Shown piece by piece: positions 26,995 to 27,405 of a stretch of DNA of 27,405 nucleotides. Location: positions 1-27,405 of the IMG/VR virus record IMGVR_UViG_3300042534_000383; one strand, given 5' to 3'. Position 1 is the first letter of the stretch; each line of letters begins with the position of its first letter. The notes below the pieces were generated by a model. It was not told where the DNA came from, searched no databases, and saw only the letters and a list, made by a program, of their open reading frames with translations. The DNA is from a virus. The position numbers and the translations under genes were made by a program.

Positions 26995-27370
26995 GATCAC
27001 GGTAGTGATTTTTGCGGAGCTTATGGCCAAGGATTAAATCTGTGATGTTGAGTTCCACATCACGGAACGCCATGGCTTCGTAAAGGGAAGATGAGAGGAA
27101 AGACCAGCAGTCCTGCATATTGCGGGGCTGCTTTTCTTTTAAGCCAAACAACAAAGCCCACTGTGGATGGAGTGGGCGTACGAGTCGCTTCTTACCAGGG
27201 ACAGAAATGGATAGATCTGGTCCCCAATCAAGGTCACACAGCTCTTCTGGCTTTAGGCCATAAGTGGCGACCATACCATAAAGCCAAGCGATGTCTTTAG
27301 TTTTTCTGCTGGATGCAAGGCGGAAATACTCATCCACTATCCGCTGATCCAGGGGCGGTTGGTGAGTCAT
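26948..27370 (-). CDS. Tyrosine-recombinase-like protein, short and lacking catalytic residues, 140 aa
   Basis: The layout is that of a tyrosine-recombinase catalytic domain: IAWLYGMVATYGLKPEELCDLDW corresponds to the GLRxxEL box, KKRLVRPLHPQWALLF to the strand and K/P-rich segment after it, and NITDLILGHKLRKNHYRDL to the LGHxxxxxTxxYxH box. The first catalytic arginine is Lys here. The HxLR box is not seen between the second and last segments. The final Tyr may survive in HYRDL. At 140 aa it has no N-terminal core-binding domain. It could be a DNA-binding relic, a repressor-like derivative or an accessory factor. Cyanobacterial genomes carry similar but longer recombinases with the VxPLHPxW motif. 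The fold call is moderate; inactivity is inferred from the missing residues. Confidence 0.55.
   Translation of the reverse strand: MTHQPPLDQRIVDEYFRLASSRKTKDIAWLYGMVATYGLKPEELCDLDWGPDLSISVPGKKRLVRPLHPQWALLFGLKEKQPRNMQDCWSFLSSSLYEAMAFRDVELNITDLILGHKLRKNHYRDLKRQQASSLVFAGVS
26996..27013 (+). terminator. Weak terminator-like hairpin after the small HTH gene
   Basis: ATCAC, loop GGTA, GTGAT, then a run of five T. The 5-bp stem is short and contains A-T ends, and the site lies within the opposite-strand recombinase-like gene, so it may be coincidental. Confidence 0.3.
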
Positions 27371-27405
27371 GGATCGTATGAGCTAAGTAACCGCACCATA
27401 CAAAA

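Noticed and set aside
1-27405. tRNA genes, for example as an integration site near the recombinase-like gene
   Set aside because: Scanning both strands for the T-loop GGTTCRANTCC pattern with a matching acceptor stem gave nothing convincing.

Overview
The window reads as a section of a lytic tailed cyanophage genome. Genes are packed tightly, with start/stop overlaps of the ATGA, TAATG and TGATG type, and many are very small. Phage replication, nucleotide-metabolism, lysis and tail-fibre genes lie beside genes typical of phages of oxygenic phototrophs: a high-light-inducible (Hli) protein, SpeD, an NblA-like phycobilisome-degradation adaptor, and nucleotide-sugar/glycosyltransferase genes. 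NblA only makes sense in a phycobilisome-bearing host, so a Synechococcus-type cyanobacterium is the likely host (inference). No terminase, portal, major capsid, tRNA, rRNA, CRISPR array or reverse transcriptase was seen.

Layout. (1) 1-2.1 kb: the 3' part of a GDP-mannose dehydratase gene meets a compact minus-strand operon (34-aa membrane protein, Hli, 52-aa acidic protein, glycosyltransferase). (2) 2.1-8.2 kb, plus strand: RecB-like exonuclease, small proteins, PrimPol/SF3 primase-helicase, SpeD and a GT4 glycosyltransferase, closed by a strong terminator. (3) 8.2-10.85 kb: a 200-bp repeat-rich non-coding segment, two HNH-derived proteins that lack catalytic residues, a 305-aa probable virion or surface protein, and three tiny ORFs, the last holin-like. 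(4) 10.85-18.2 kb, minus strand: a two-domain endolysin, a tail-fibre-assembly-like protein, and three fibre/adhesin proteins, two of them built from short Thr/Gly/Val repeats. (5) 18.25-21.9 kb, mostly plus strand: HTH protein, two unknowns, a Dam-like protein without the NPPY motif, dCTP deaminase, and a DUF3310 (T7 gp1.7-like) protein overlapping another ORF out of frame. (6) 21.9-26.6 kb, minus strand: NblA-like protein, T4-type lysozyme, small basic proteins, DUF6321-like protein, an ~894-aa repeat-bearing virion-like protein and an HNH endonuclease. (7) 26.7-27.4 kb: a small HTH (Xis-like) protein convergent with a short tyrosine-recombinase-like protein that lacks most catalytic residues.

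How the parts may work together (inference): the exonuclease and primase-helicase, with dCTP deaminase and the DUF3310 protein, would supply DNA replication and precursors. Hli, NblA-like and SpeD would tune host photophysiology and polyamines. Gmd and two glycosyltransferases would make and transfer a deoxy-sugar. The minus-strand blocks would be late virion and lysis functions. The least expected items are the NblA-like protein with an acidic tail, the degenerate HNH pair, the Dam-like protein lacking its catalytic motif, the hairpin that covers the Shine-Dalgarno of the lysozyme gene, and the degenerate recombinase/HTH pair at the right edge.
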